Counted from the stretch's first letter, positions 14,289 to 23,353 are shown. The stretch is DNA of 64,000 nucleotides from Streptomyces iranensis (GCF_017874715.1 NZ_JAGGLR010000002.1:62001-126000); one strand, 5' to 3'. Numbers and translations are program-made. The notes: generated from the letters alone by a model not told the origin.

Positions 14289-17051
14289 TCAGGCCGAGAG
14301 GTCCGCCAGCCGTCGCCGGTCGTGGGGGGAGGGACGGCGGTCCAGCCGCTCCTCCAGGCGATCCCGGGCCGCCTCGCACCGGCCCGCGGACACGAGCGCG
14401 TACAGCAGGGTCTCCTCCACGACCTCGCGCTGTGCGGCGCTGCCGCCCACGCCGGGGAGCCGTGGCAGGAGGCGCTCCAATCCGCGTGCCGCGTCCGTCC
14501 AGCGCTCTTCCAGGATGTCCTCGAACGCCGCGCACAGCGGGGCGATGACACGTCGCTGCACCTCGTCGGCGCGCAGCGCGTGGACCCGCAGCCGCCGCAG
14601 CCCCGGCAGGTCGTCGGCGGCGGTGAGGGCGATGGCGGAGTGCAGGGCGACGAACGCGGTGGCCGGACGCTCCAGGACGTCGGCGGGCGCCGTGTCCAGG
14701 ACGTCGCCGATCGGGAACGTGCCCTGCCACGCGCCCGCCAGCCGGGCGCGCCACAGCAGGGAGCCGGAGTCGACCAGGGCGCGGACCCCGTACACCTTCC
14801 CCGGCGACAGCTGCTCCGCCCACCGGCGGCGGACCGCCGCGGTGTCCTCGAGGGCGAGTTCGTGCAGGGCGGCGTGCCAGGAGAAGTGGGCGCGGTGTGC
14901 TCCGCCGCGGCCCTGGTGGGCCAGCCATCGCTGAAGTCGCTCACGGCCCGCCCGGTGGTCGCCGGACTCGTAGTGCACATGGGCGAGGGCGTGCATGGCG
15001 TGGCCGGAGGCGGGTTCGGCGGCCAGGGCACGCTCGGCCAGGACTCCGGCCTCGTCGTAACGCCCCTGCTCCTGGCGCATGAAGGCGAGCAGGGAGGTGT
15101 GGAACCAGCTTCCCCCGTGCGCCGGGGCGGTGTGCTCGACCACGCGCAGCGCGGTGGTGCCGTCGAGATCGCGCAGACCGGAGAAGGCGATGGTGGGGAC
15201 GGCGACGGCGAGCGCCGGCGCGTCACCCGGGTACTCCTCCAGGTGGCGCAGGAGGGCGGCGTCACCGTCCGCGGGCGGGTGCAGGACGCGGCGGGAGACG
15301 ACGGCCACGAAGGAGCGTTCGTGGTCGTCGGCGCGCTCGCGCACCGCGCGCCGGGCGTCGGCCAGGGCACGGGAGACATCCACGTCGGCCCCGCACTCAT
15401 GGCCGATGAGCGCGAGCGCGGCGTGACCGAGGGCGAATCCGGGGTCGAGTGCCACGGAGCGGCGGAGCGCCTGCGCGGCCCCGGTCCGGACCTTCAGCAG
15501 CCGGTCCACGCCGAGGCGGTAGGCGGTGGCGGCGGCGGCGTGGGTGCTGAGGGGGAAGCCCGAGGTGTCCTTGGGCCGACGTGTCCGGCGCCGGGCGGGG
15601 CCGCCGGTGGCGGGGGGTGCGGGGGCCGTCCACGGGTCGAGGACGGCCTCGGCGATGGTGGCGGCCTGTGCCCGGATCTCCGGGATGGCGGTGGTCTCCC
15701 ACAACTCGCCACGGCGGGGCGCGCCGAGGGTCCACAGGGGGCGTGTGGTGCCGCCGTCCGCGCCACGCAGCCGTCCGTGCTCGGTGGCGACGCCCATGCT
15801 GAGCGGGCCGGGCATCGCGGCGCCCTGGTCGAGCAGGCTCCGCCACAGCGGGTCGGCCGTGTCGGAGAGCCGCAGGCCCGGCCCCGTACAGTCCACCACC
15901 CAGCCGACGGGCAGCGTGCGGGGGCCGTCGGCGGTGGTGAGGGAGACCGTCAGGGAGCCGTCGGGCCGGGCCGAGGCGGAGGCGAGCCGCCCCTGGTGCG
16001 TCCGCATCCGCCGGGTGCGGCGCATGCGCCCGACCGCCTCGGCGGTGGCCGGGGGCATGCGGTGGCGGTGGGTGTTCCACAACGAGCCGTCCCGCTCCAC
16101 GAACTGGGCCCGTTCCGCGGTGGACATCGACGCCCAGATCTCGGCCGTGACCGGGCGCAGCCCGTCCACCGCGGGCCGCCAGTCACCGTGGCTGCGCATG
16201 ACGCGGCCGATGTGCTGGCGCACCGCGGCCCGCAGCGCGGCCAGGGAAAGACCGTGCAGTGGCGTCGCACACGTGGCGGCGGGCAGCGGGTCCACCGCAT
16301 GCGCCTGCGGCAGCCTTCCGCCACGGGACACGCCGTGCACCGTGCGGCCGGGGCGGTCGAGCGTCATGGCGATGTCCACCGAGGTCAGCCCGGTGCCGAC
16401 GAGGAGCACATCCTCCTTCTGCCCGTCCTGGAGGGCGGCGTCCAGGGCGCCCGGCGCCCAGGGGTCGGCGATGAAGCGGTCGTTGCCACGCAGGTTCCCG
16501 GGGGCCCAGGCGGAGGTGGCGCGGGACGGCCCGGTGGCCAGCACCACGCAGTGCGCCTCGACGGTACGGCCGTCGGCGAGCTCCAGCCGGGCCTGCGGGG
16601 CCCCGCCGCCGGGGAGGGCGGTCCAGTGGCAGCCGGTGGCCCGGGTGCGCAGTCGGCGGACGGTGACGACGCCCTGGGCGGCCATGATGGCTCGGCCGAG
16701 GGTGTCGGCGAGGTAGGCGCCGTAGCGGTGGCGCTCCGCGAAGTCGCCGCTCCGCACGCCCGGTTCACCGTGGTGGCACAGCCACCGCACGAAGTGTCCG
16801 GGATCGTCGGGATAGCAGCTCATCTTGCCCGCGGGCACATTGAGCCGGTGGCGCGGGTCGAGGGTGGAGTAGGCGATGCCGCGGCCGGCCTCCGGGGCGG
16901 GGTCGATCAGCAGGAGTTCGAACGGAACACGGCGGCGTGCCGCCGTCTCGCAGAGCTGGATCGCCACCAGCGCGCCGGCGGCCCCCGCCCCCACGACGGC
17001 GACGGTCCTCGTACCCGGCCCTGACGTGCTGCACGGCTCTGGCGATGCCAT
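14289..17051 (-). CDS. FAD/NAD(P)-binding oxidoreductase fused to a TPR (TTC38-like) domain
   Basis: A 920-residue two-part protein. Residues 1-500 form an FAD/NAD(P)-binding (NAD_binding_9-like) oxidoreductase: dinucleotide loop VAVVGAGAAGALVAIQL, RLNVPAGKMSCYPDDPGHF, and LLVGTGLTSVDIAMTL. After a basic linker (PARRRTRRPKD) the C-terminal 400 residues are TPR-like, with SGHAMHALAHVHYESGDHRAG and FSWHAALHELALED resembling the TTC38 family. Each half is usually a separate protein, so the fusion is unusual. The ATG at 17051 has GGGAGGT at good spacing. No signal peptide or membrane segment is seen. It diverges from an Rrf2 regulator across a 214-base gap with nested inverted repeats. Substrate unknown. 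Confidence 0.75.
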   Translation of the reverse strand: MASPEPCSTSGPGTRTVAVVGAGAAGALVAIQLCETAARRRVPFELLLIDPAPEAGRGIAYSTLDPRHRLNVPAGKMSCYPDDPGHFVRWLCHHGEPGVRSGDFAERHRYGAYLADTLGRAIMAAQGVVTVRRLRTRATGCHWTALPGGGAPQARLELADGRTVEAHCVVLATGPSRATSAWAPGNLRGNDRFIADPWAPGALDAALQDGQKEDVLLVGTGLTSVDIAMTLDRPGRTVHGVSRGGRLPQAHAVDPLPAATCATPLHGLSLAALRAAVRQHIGRVMRSHGDWRPAVDGLRPVTAEIWASMSTAERAQFVERDGSLWNTHRHRMPPATAEAVGRMRRTRRMRTHQGRLASASARPDGSLTVSLTTADGPRTLPVGWVVDCTGPGLRLSDTADPLWRSLLDQGAAMPGPLSMGVATEHGRLRGADGGTTRPLWTLGAPRRGELWETTAIPEIRAQAATIAEAVLDPWTAPAPPATGGPARRRTRRPKDTSGFPLSTHAAAATAYRLGVDRLLKVRTGAAQALRRSVALDPGFALGHAALALIGHECGADVDVSRALADARRAVRERADDHERSFVAVVSRRVLHPPADGDAALLRHLEEYPGDAPALAVAVPTIAFSGLRDLDGTTALRVVEHTAPAHGGSWFHTSLLAFMRQEQGRYDEAGVLAERALAAEPASGHAMHALAHVHYESGDHRAGRERLQRWLAHQGRGGAHRAHFSWHAALHELALEDTAAVRRRWAEQLSPGKVYGVRALVDSGSLLWRARLAGAWQGTFPIGDVLDTAPADVLERPATAFVALHSAIALTAADDLPGLRRLRVHALRADEVQRRVIAPLCAAFEDILEERWTDAARGLERLLPRLPGVGGSAAQREVVEETLLYALVSAGRCEAARDRLEERLDRRPSPHDRRRLADLSA

Positions 17052-17130
17052 GTGATACCTCCCGCTTACCCGGAACCGGCGGCGGAGCAGAACCGACGCC
17101 CCGCTCACCCAACCGGTACCGTAACCATCT

Positions 17131-17160
17131 AAGTTCACCGATTCAATGAACTTGGTGAAC
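17131..17160. promoter_or_regulatory. Nested inverted repeats between divergent oxidoreductase and Rrf2 genes
   Basis: AAGTTCA (17131-17137) pairs with TGAACTT (17147-17153), and GTTCACC (17133-17139) pairs with GGTGAAC (17154-17160), both exactly. The two palindromes overlap, which would suit two alternative or cooperative dimer sites for the adjacent Rrf2 protein. The site lies about 80 bases before the oxidoreductase start. Confidence 0.55.
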
Positions 17161-17265
17161 TCATGGCGGAACAACGAGTCACCCCTGGCGCCACCAGGGC
17201 GGATGCCCAAGCCGGTGGTATGGGGCCCGGCCCCATGAAACGGACGTGCGTGATAACTTGCGCTG

Positions 17266-17730
17266 GTGCGGATCACAGCCAAGTCGGACTATGCGGTCCG
17301 GGCGATGGCCGAACTGGCGGCCGCGGAGGGCTCACCCCTGACCGCCGAGCAGGTGGCGACCCGGCAGGACATTCCCCTGCGTTTCCTCTTCGGCATCCTG
17401 CGCGAGCTGCGCCTGGCCCATCTGGTGCGCAGTGTGCGTGGCCCGGAAGGCGGATATCTGCTGGCGCGCCCGGCGGCGGAGATCACCCTCGCCGACGCGA
17501 TCCGCGCCATCGACGGTCCGCTGGCCAACGTACGGGACGTGGGCCTCAGCGGTCTGGAGTACCCCGGAGCGGCGGCGGTGCTGCCCGATGTGTGGCGCGC
17601 GGTGCGGGCGAGTCTGCGGCAGGTGCTGGAGAAGACCACGTTCGCTGACCTGGCCGCCGGTGAACTGCCCCCGCTGGTCCAGGAGCGGGCGCGCGAATAC
17701 CTCGACGACGTCCGCCACTACGACACGTGA
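17266..17730 (+). CDS. Rrf2-family transcriptional regulator lacking Fe-S cysteines
   Basis: A 154-residue regulator beginning MRITAKSDYAVRAMAELA, with an Rrf2 winged helix (AEQVATRQDIPLRFLFGILR) and wing GPEGGYLLARPAAEITLADA. It contains no cysteine at all, so it cannot hold the [2Fe-2S] cluster of IscR or NsrR; it must sense something else. A TAACTT -10-like box ends about nine bases before the GTG, pointing to a leaderless transcript. It is divergent from the oxidoreductase/TPR fusion, its most likely target. Confidence 0.82.
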   Translation: MRITAKSDYAVRAMAELAAAEGSPLTAEQVATRQDIPLRFLFGILRELRLAHLVRSVRGPEGGYLLARPAAEITLADAIRAIDGPLANVRDVGLSGLEYPGAAAVLPDVWRAVRASLRQVLEKTTFADLAAGELPPLVQERAREYLDDVRHYDT

Positions 17731-17842
17731 CGGGCCGGGGCCGGCGGCGTCCCGGTCCCCCGTTCCCGGGCCCGGGTTGGGTGTTCGCGGGGCGGGGAGG
17801 AAATCGGTCGCCCGGCGGGCCGCGCGCTGCTAGCTTGCGGCC

Positions 17843-18499
17843 GTGGATCTCTTCTCACGCTCGTGGACGGCATTGCGCACGGCGGTCGCCGAGCTCCCGG
17901 ACGAGGACTTCGCACGGCCCTCCGGCTGTGCCGGCTGGCTCGTCCGGGACCTGGTGTGCCACCTGGTCATCGACGCTCAGGACGTCCTGATCACCCTGGT
18001 GACCCCCACCGACGCGGAACCGACACGCGACGCGGTGACCTACTGGGAGGTGGCCGACACGCCACCGACCGGCGACGACCCGCTCGACGCGCTGATCGTC
18101 CGGCTGGCCGCCGCGTACGAGGACCCCTGGCTGCTGAAGTTCCACCTCGACGACGTGGGCTCCGCCGCCGGGCGCGCGGCCGGGCTCGCCGACCCGGCCC
18201 TCCGGGTCGGCACCCGCGATGTGGTGCTCACCGCGGGCGACTACCTCTCCGCGTACGTCATGGAGTGGACCCTGCACCATCTCGACCTGATCGCCCACCT
18301 CCCGGGCGTGGCGGAGCCTCCCGCCGAGAGCCTCGCCGGGGCGCGCGAGATGCTGGAGCGGATCGCCGGGGCGGCGTTCCCCGCGTCGTGGTCCGGCAAG
18401 GACACGCTGCTGGTCGGCACCGGGCGGCGGGCCCCGACCGCCGAGGAGCGGGCCGACCTGGGCGACCTGGCCGCGAAGCTCCCGCTCGTCCTCGGATAG
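17843..18499 (+). CDS. Maleylpyruvate-isomerase-family (DinB-like, mycothiol-type) protein
   Basis: A 218-residue four-helix-bundle protein. The N-terminal RSWTALRTAVAELPDEDFAR and VRDLVCHLVIDAQDV, and the later EWTLHHLDLIAHL, give the metal-binding histidines of the MDMPI_N/DinB_2 fold. Relatives are mycothiol-dependent isomerases or S-transferases; most, including this one, have no known substrate. The GTG start follows a TAGCTT -10-like box at about six bases, so the message is probably leaderless. No partner gene is obvious. Confidence 0.75.
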   Translation: MDLFSRSWTALRTAVAELPDEDFARPSGCAGWLVRDLVCHLVIDAQDVLITLVTPTDAEPTRDAVTYWEVADTPPTGDDPLDALIVRLAAAYEDPWLLKFHLDDVGSAAGRAAGLADPALRVGTRDVVLTAGDYLSAYVMEWTLHHLDLIAHLPGVAEPPAESLAGAREMLERIAGAAFPASWSGKDTLLVGTGRRAPTAEERADLGDLAAKLPLVLG

Positions 18500-18549
18500 C
18501 CCCGCGTTCTCCGGCCGCAGGCCGCAGGGCGCAGGGCGCGGAGCTCGGA

Positions 18550-21500
18550 TCAGCGTGTGTCCCGGGCCGCCGGGTTGCCCTGGTGGGTGAAGGCGGCCCA
18601 GAAGTGGATGTGGTCGAGGTCGGTGCGGGTGGCCTCGCCGCGGAGTTCGCCGCGGAGGGCGGGCGGGGGCTCGCGGCGCGGGTTGAGCATCCAGAGCTGG
18701 GCGGCGCGCAGGGCGTCCACCGGGGCGAGGCCGTGTGTGGTGACGAAGTCGTGGAAGACGGCCATCATCAGGGCCGTCGGCGCGTCGTTCACGGCCCAGC
18801 GCGAGCCGATGACATCGGCCGCGCCACGGGCGACCAGGGCGGTGGACAGGGTCAGGGCCTCGTCGTGGTCGCGGGTGCTCAGGTCCGTCTCGCAGGCGCT
18901 GAGCACCACCAACGGGCCTGCCCCGCCCGGCTGTTGGGTGGCGGCGCCGTCCAGGATGCGGGCCACGGTCAGGCGTCCGGCCTCCTCGGGACCGGTCGGC
19001 GGGGCGGCGAGCCAGAGTGCCGAGCGCGTGGGGTCCGGACCGGCCAGGGCGTGGCAGCAGATGTGCAGAACGGCCACCGGTGAGCCGCCACCGGGCAGGG
19101 CGGCGAGGATGTCCTCGGGTGTCCCCGGGGCGTCGCTGACGTCGGCCGCGGGGAACTCGCCGTAGCGGAGGCCGTCCGGGTAGCAGGCCGTGTGCAGCGC
19201 CTCCGCCTCGATCTCGGCCCATACGAGGCTGAGTTCGGGGTCGGCGACCAGGACCTGCCCGGCGGTGGTGGGCAGCCGGTCCCGGGGCGCGGCCCGCAGG
19301 AACTCGGCGCCGGAGGGTGCGTAACTGAGCACCGCTTCCTCGCAGGCGTACCGGTGCTCGCGCCCGTTGGTCCCGTAAGGGGTGCGGGCCGCGTGCCAGG
19401 CGACCGCGCCGAGTGGCCCGCACGGCACCAGCACGATCCTGGGCGGCTGGTGGAGCGGGCCCACGGCGGCCAGGACGGGGCCCATCGCGGCGGGCCAGGC
19501 CCAGTCGCACAGCTCGCGCAACGCCGCTTCCCACTGCCCGTCCCACTCCGTCCGACGGCCCGGCTCGGCCGTGGCGCCGGCTGCCCCGGTACGCCGGGCG
19601 GTGACGTCGAGGTAGCGCTCCAGTGGCGGGCTGCCGGGGGTCAGCAGCGGCAGCTTCAGGACGGCGGGCCGTGCGCTGTCGGTGCCGGGGCGGACGACCA
19701 GGGCGAAGCCGGGCATGCCGGGGCGCTGCCCGGGGACGAGATAGACGAGCGCGTCGGTGCCGGAGGCGGTGAGACCGGCCCTCAGCGCCGGCAGGTCCGG
19801 GGGGCCGAGCAGCCGCCAGGCGTCCGCGCCGCTGCCCGCGCCCAGCGCCTCGAGTGCCCTGCGTCGCAGGGTGCCGGGGGTCCGCTGCCCGGTGGCCTGG
19901 CCCGGCGGCGCGGGCGTGGCGTCGGACTGGGTCGCGTCCGTGGCGACCTCGGCGCGCCACTGCCGGGCCAGGTCCGGGTGCCCCCGGGCTTCGAGGAGTT
20001 CGGGAATGCCACGGGACGCGGCGGCGGCCCGCAGCACCAGGGCCCGGCCCAGTTCCAGCGCGTTCACCGCGTCGGCCGGGCGGCCGCACACGGTGGTCCA
20101 GTAGGCCAGCCACAGCGCCTGTGCCGACCCGAAGCGGGCCACGGACAGGCCGTGCTCGGAGCCGAGTTGGAGCAGAACGTCGGCGGACACCCTGACCAGC
20201 GCCTCGCCTCGGGCGGCCAGGGCGGCCTCGCGGTCCGCGGTGGCGCGCGGACCGCCACGGTCGCGGCGCAGCCAGTGGGCCTCGGACAGCTGCGTCAGGG
20301 CGTCGGCGGTGTGCGGCAGGCCATCGCCCCGGACGATCAGCTCACGGACCCGGGACAGCTCGGTGATGCACAGGTCGAGCAGATCCGGGTCGTCGAGGTG
20401 GCGGGCCGTGTGCAGCAGGGCCCGGCCGAGCTGGTAGCGCGACCGGAGTTCCTGGTGGGGGGAGGGCTGCGGTCCCTCGATGATCCGATGGACCTCCGCG
20501 ACGGCCTCGTCGGCGGCGTCCCGGCTGGGCTCGATCATGATCAGCTGGATCAGCGCGGAGGCGCGTACGGCCGGGAAGTACGGCGCGAGCATGGGGGCGA
20601 GCCCCCGCGGGTCGGTCTCCACCACCTCCCTCAGATACCCGGCCGCGGCGCGGAATCCGGCCGGGTCCTGGGTACGGGCGGCCTGTTCCTGATGGACCTC
20701 GGCCAGGACGCCGGCGAGGGCGAAGCGGTTCTCCTGGTCGGGCGGCAGGATCGCGTACAGGCCGGTCAACTCCTCGACCAGGCGCGGCAGCACGGTGGGG
20801 TCCCCACTGCGGCGGGCCAGGGCCAGCTCGTGCTGGGCGGCGAACACCACCGAGGTCAGCGTGTTCAGGGACGGCAGTGAGCCCTCGTCCTCATATACGG
20901 CGCGCAACTCCCTGGCCATGGTGAGCGCGGCGTCGGCGGCCTGGAGGCTGCCCCCGAGCACCGCCACCTCATGGAGCCGCCCGGCCATGCCGGCGGCCAG
21001 GGAACGGCGGGTGTTCGCGGCCCTCTCGCCGTCCCCGGACAATGTGTCGATCATCTCCCGGAGCCGTGCGGCGCTGGTCTCCAGGTGTGCCAGATCGCCG
21101 GTCTGGGACACCCGTACGGCATCGACCAGAGTGGCCAGCCGCTTCTCCAGACCGACGTACCCCGGGCCGCTGGGACGGTCGTCGGGATCCGGCCCCGGCT
21201 CCGCCATGGCCTCGTCCAGCTCGTCGAAGTCCATCGTGCCGGGCACCAGGAGGTTGGCCCACACCAGCAGGGCGGCGTGCAGCCTGGCGATGCGGGGCCG
21301 TTCGGGCGCGTGCGCCGACAGCTCCCGCAGAGCCCGCCGGGCGACGTCCGCGCCGCGCCGGACCTCCTGGGCCAGCGCCCGGGGGTCGCCCTCGCCCGAC
21401 CCGAGCCCGGTCAGCAGCTCGCGCAGCGGGGCGAGGCCCGGCCGGTCCAGGCCCAGGGCCGCCACTTCCGCGTCGGCCTCCTCGGGGGAGTTCGTGGGGT

Positions 21501-21690
21501 GGTCCACGGCCCGGTAGAGCCACACCACGAGCTCCGTGAACCGCGGTATGTCGTCCGTGGCCCAGCGCAGCACGCCCTGGACGGCGTCGGCCAGCGGTTC
21601 GCCGCCGTGGCCACCACCACCACCGCCACCGCCACCGTCACCGCCACCGTCATCGCCGTCACCATCGCCGTGGCGTCGTTCCTCGTCCAC
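18550..21690 (-). CDS. CHAT-domain (caspase-like) protein with helical repeats
   Basis: A 1046-residue protein. The N-terminus is a low-complexity Gly/Asp/His tract, then about 600 residues of alpha-helical TPR-like repeats, then a C-terminal CHAT domain with the catalytic pair His about 880 (LHICCHALAG) and Cys about 933 (VVLSACETDLSTRDHDEALT), both intact. CHAT proteases relate to caspases and separases and often act in cell-death or defence pathways, usually triggered through the repeat region. GTG 21690 was chosen because GGGAGGAACGC lies before it; further upstream extension would overlap the next gene. No obvious gasdermin-like or TIR partner is next to it, so target and trigger are unknown. 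Confidence 0.82.
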   Translation of the reverse strand: MDEERRHGDGDGDDGGGDGGGGGGGGGHGGEPLADAVQGVLRWATDDIPRFTELVVWLYRAVDHPTNSPEEADAEVAALGLDRPGLAPLRELLTGLGSGEGDPRALAQEVRRGADVARRALRELSAHAPERPRIARLHAALLVWANLLVPGTMDFDELDEAMAEPGPDPDDRPSGPGYVGLEKRLATLVDAVRVSQTGDLAHLETSAARLREMIDTLSGDGERAANTRRSLAAGMAGRLHEVAVLGGSLQAADAALTMARELRAVYEDEGSLPSLNTLTSVVFAAQHELALARRSGDPTVLPRLVEELTGLYAILPPDQENRFALAGVLAEVHQEQAARTQDPAGFRAAAGYLREVVETDPRGLAPMLAPYFPAVRASALIQLIMIEPSRDAADEAVAEVHRIIEGPQPSPHQELRSRYQLGRALLHTARHLDDPDLLDLCITELSRVRELIVRGDGLPHTADALTQLSEAHWLRRDRGGPRATADREAALAARGEALVRVSADVLLQLGSEHGLSVARFGSAQALWLAYWTTVCGRPADAVNALELGRALVLRAAAASRGIPELLEARGHPDLARQWRAEVATDATQSDATPAPPGQATGQRTPGTLRRRALEALGAGSGADAWRLLGPPDLPALRAGLTASGTDALVYLVPGQRPGMPGFALVVRPGTDSARPAVLKLPLLTPGSPPLERYLDVTARRTGAAGATAEPGRRTEWDGQWEAALRELCDWAWPAAMGPVLAAVGPLHQPPRIVLVPCGPLGAVAWHAARTPYGTNGREHRYACEEAVLSYAPSGAEFLRAAPRDRLPTTAGQVLVADPELSLVWAEIEAEALHTACYPDGLRYGEFPAADVSDAPGTPEDILAALPGGGSPVAVLHICCHALAGPDPTRSALWLAAPPTGPEEAGRLTVARILDGAATQQPGGAGPLVVLSACETDLSTRDHDEALTLSTALVARGAADVIGSRWAVNDAPTALMMAVFHDFVTTHGLAPVDALRAAQLWMLNPRREPPPALRGELRGEATRTDLDHIHFWAAFTHQGNPAARDTR
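21609..21671. repeat. CCACCG/CCACCA low-complexity tract in the CHAT gene
   Basis: A run of CCA, CCG and TCA-type triplets, encoding on the minus strand a Gly/Asp-rich tract with nine glycines in a row. It is prone to slippage in steps of three, so length may vary without breaking the gene. Confidence 0.8.
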
Positions 21691-21736
21691 CCCGCGTTCC
21701 TCCCCCGTGCCCGTCCCCCGTGTCCGAACCTCGCCC

Positions 21737-22177
21737 TCACGCCTCCGGCAGCACCCCCGGCCGGAACTTCTCCACGCCGGCCACGCGGTGGACATGGTGC
21801 GGCTCGATGTAGACCGCAACCCGCACCTCGCCGGGGGCCAGCCAGGGGAACGTCTCCGTGCCCAGGTACTTCTGCGCGAGACGGTCCATCACCCGTACGG
21901 CCGGATCGCCCTCGACGAAGCGGACGGCGCTGCCCCGGATCTCCACCCGGTGATACGGGTCCTCGGTGTCCATGCAGCACAGCGACACGCGGGGGTCACG
22001 CCGGAGGTTCTCCTCCTTAACCCGGCCCGCCGAGGTGTTGATCACCACCAGGCCGTCCTCCAGATCGGCCCACATCGGCGTCAACTGCGGTGAACCGTCC
22101 GGGTTCACCGTGGCCACCTGCCAGAACCGGGGTTCCCGAAGCCAAGTGCGTGTGATGTCGTCCAGCGTGGCAGCCAT
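21737..22177 (-). CDS. PPOX-class flavin/F420-dependent enzyme
   Basis: A 146-residue split-barrel protein of the pyridoxamine-phosphate-oxidase-like class: PRFWQVATVNPDGSPQLTPM, then RVKEENLRRDPRVSLCCMD and the C-terminal VRVAVYIEPHHVHRVAGVEKF. Actinobacterial members of this size commonly use F420 or FMN to reduce small molecules. The ATG follows GAGGAG at nine bases. It is 47 bases from the CHAT start, in the same direction, and divergent from an LLM-type enzyme; two F420/flavin-type enzymes sharing one promoter gap suggests linked redox roles (inference). Confidence 0.8.
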   Translation of the reverse strand: MAATLDDITRTWLREPRFWQVATVNPDGSPQLTPMWADLEDGLVVINTSAGRVKEENLRRDPRVSLCCMDTEDPYHRVEIRGSAVRFVEGDPAVRVMDRLAQKYLGTETFPWLAPGEVRVAVYIEPHHVHRVAGVEKFRPGVLPEA

Positions 22178-22297
22178 GCGGTCTCGCTCCTCTTTCGTAG
22201 GCCAAACCGTCAACGCATACCCTGACCACCGGGGTTCCGAACACCCGGGGTCAGGGAACCGCTGCCGCACACCACCGGCACTCCGTATGCTCACAGC

Positions 22298-23275
22298 ATG
22301 ATCGATGTGCCGCTCTCCGCGCTGGAAGTCGCCATGGTCCAAGCTGGTACGCGGGCCGTGGACACGCTGCGTGACACCACCGCCTTCGCCCAGCGCCTCG
22401 ACGCCCTCGGCTACCGCCGACTCTGGTACGCCGAGCACCACCACTCCCCGGCCATCGGCGCGTTCCCGCCCGTGGTCCTGACCGCCCACGCGGCCGCGTC
22501 GACCTCGGCCATCCGGCTGGGCTCGGGAGGCGTACTGGCCCCCAACCACGCCCCCATCATGCTGGCGGAGCAGTTCGGCACCCTCGCCGCGCTGCACCCC
22601 GACCGGATCGACCTGGGCATCGGCCGCGGTCCCGGCACCTTCGACGAGGCCACGGCCCGAGCGCTGCGGCGTGGCGCCGGTCCGACGACGGACGACGAGT
22701 ACCTGGACGATGTGGCGGCGACGCTGCGGTTCCTGGTCGAGGAGGTGGCGCTCGGCACGCTCCCGGAGCCGTGGCTGCTGGCCTCCAGCGACGCCGGTGC
22801 GGCGCTCGCCGCGCGGCTCGGCCTGCCCATGGCCTTCGCCCATCACATCCGCCCCGACAACACCCTTACCGCGCTCGACCACTACCGTGCGCACTTCTCC
22901 CCCTCCCCGTGGTGCGAGAGCCCCCGTGTGCTGGTGTGCGTGGAAACCATCTGCGCCAAGACCGAGGACGAGGCCAAGTGGCTGGCGGGCCCGATGAACG
23001 TCGTCAAGGCCGGGCTCCTCAAGGGCCACAGCGAGGTCCCGTTCCCCTCGCCCGAAGAGGCGTCGGAGCATCCGTTCACCGCGGAGGAGCGGGCGGGGGT
23101 CACGGCGTTCGGGGCCCATCAGGCGTACGGCACGCCCGAGACCGTCCTGCGGCGGCTGACGGAGGTGGCGAAGGCGACCGGCGCGGAGGAGCTGATGCTG
23201 GTCACACCGGTCTACGCGCCGGACGCCCGCCTGCGCAGCTACGAACTCGTCAAACGGCACGCCGCCACGCCGTAG
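22298..23275 (+). CDS. LLM-class flavin-dependent oxidoreductase
   Basis: A 325-residue bacterial-luciferase-like TIM barrel. RRLWYAEHHHSPAIGAFPPV near residue 45 and LHPDRIDLGIGRGPG near residue 105 are diagnostic of the MsnO8/LLM group, which uses FMN or F420. A TATGCT box ends about six bases before the ATG, so it looks leaderless. The gene is divergent from the PPOX gene. Substrate cannot be read from sequence. Confidence 0.83.
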   Translation: MIDVPLSALEVAMVQAGTRAVDTLRDTTAFAQRLDALGYRRLWYAEHHHSPAIGAFPPVVLTAHAAASTSAIRLGSGGVLAPNHAPIMLAEQFGTLAALHPDRIDLGIGRGPGTFDEATARALRRGAGPTTDDEYLDDVAATLRFLVEEVALGTLPEPWLLASSDAGAALAARLGLPMAFAHHIRPDNTLTALDHYRAHFSPSPWCESPRVLVCVETICAKTEDEAKWLAGPMNVVKAGLLKGHSEVPFPSPEEASEHPFTAEERAGVTAFGAHQAYGTPETVLRRLTEVAKATGAEELMLVTPVYAPDARLRSYELVKRHAATP

Positions 23276-23302
23276 GCGACTCACAAGAATCACACAAAGC
23301 CG

Positions 23303-23346
23303 CCTCCTACGGTTCGCGGCGACGTAGACGCACAACTCGTAGGAGG
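23303..23346 (+). promoter_or_regulatory. Hairpin that masks the sulfatase Shine-Dalgarno
   Basis: CCTCCTACG (23303-23311) pairs perfectly with CGTAGGAGG (23338-23346), and the right arm contains the AGGAGG ribosome site of the sulfatase (start 23354). G-U pairs could extend it at both ends. The loop is 26 bases. Such pairing would block translation until opened. Confidence 0.6.
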
Positions 23347-23353
23347 TTGCGCC

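Noticed and set aside
12605..14548. A 600-codon frame spanning DUF418 and the LPMO region
   Set aside because: It runs across two well-supported genes in a different frame and through a terminator hairpin; Arg/Gly/Ala-rich shadow.
14283..17024. A 900-codon open frame on the + strand opposite the oxidoreductase/TPR gene
   Set aside because: Composition is low-complexity (Gly/Arg/Val-rich) and reflects the third-codon GC bias of the real gene on the other strand; no domain or ribosome site supports it. The same applies to long frames opposite GH38 (53902-56997), ssuA/ssuB (8476-10539) and GH99 (63128-63955).
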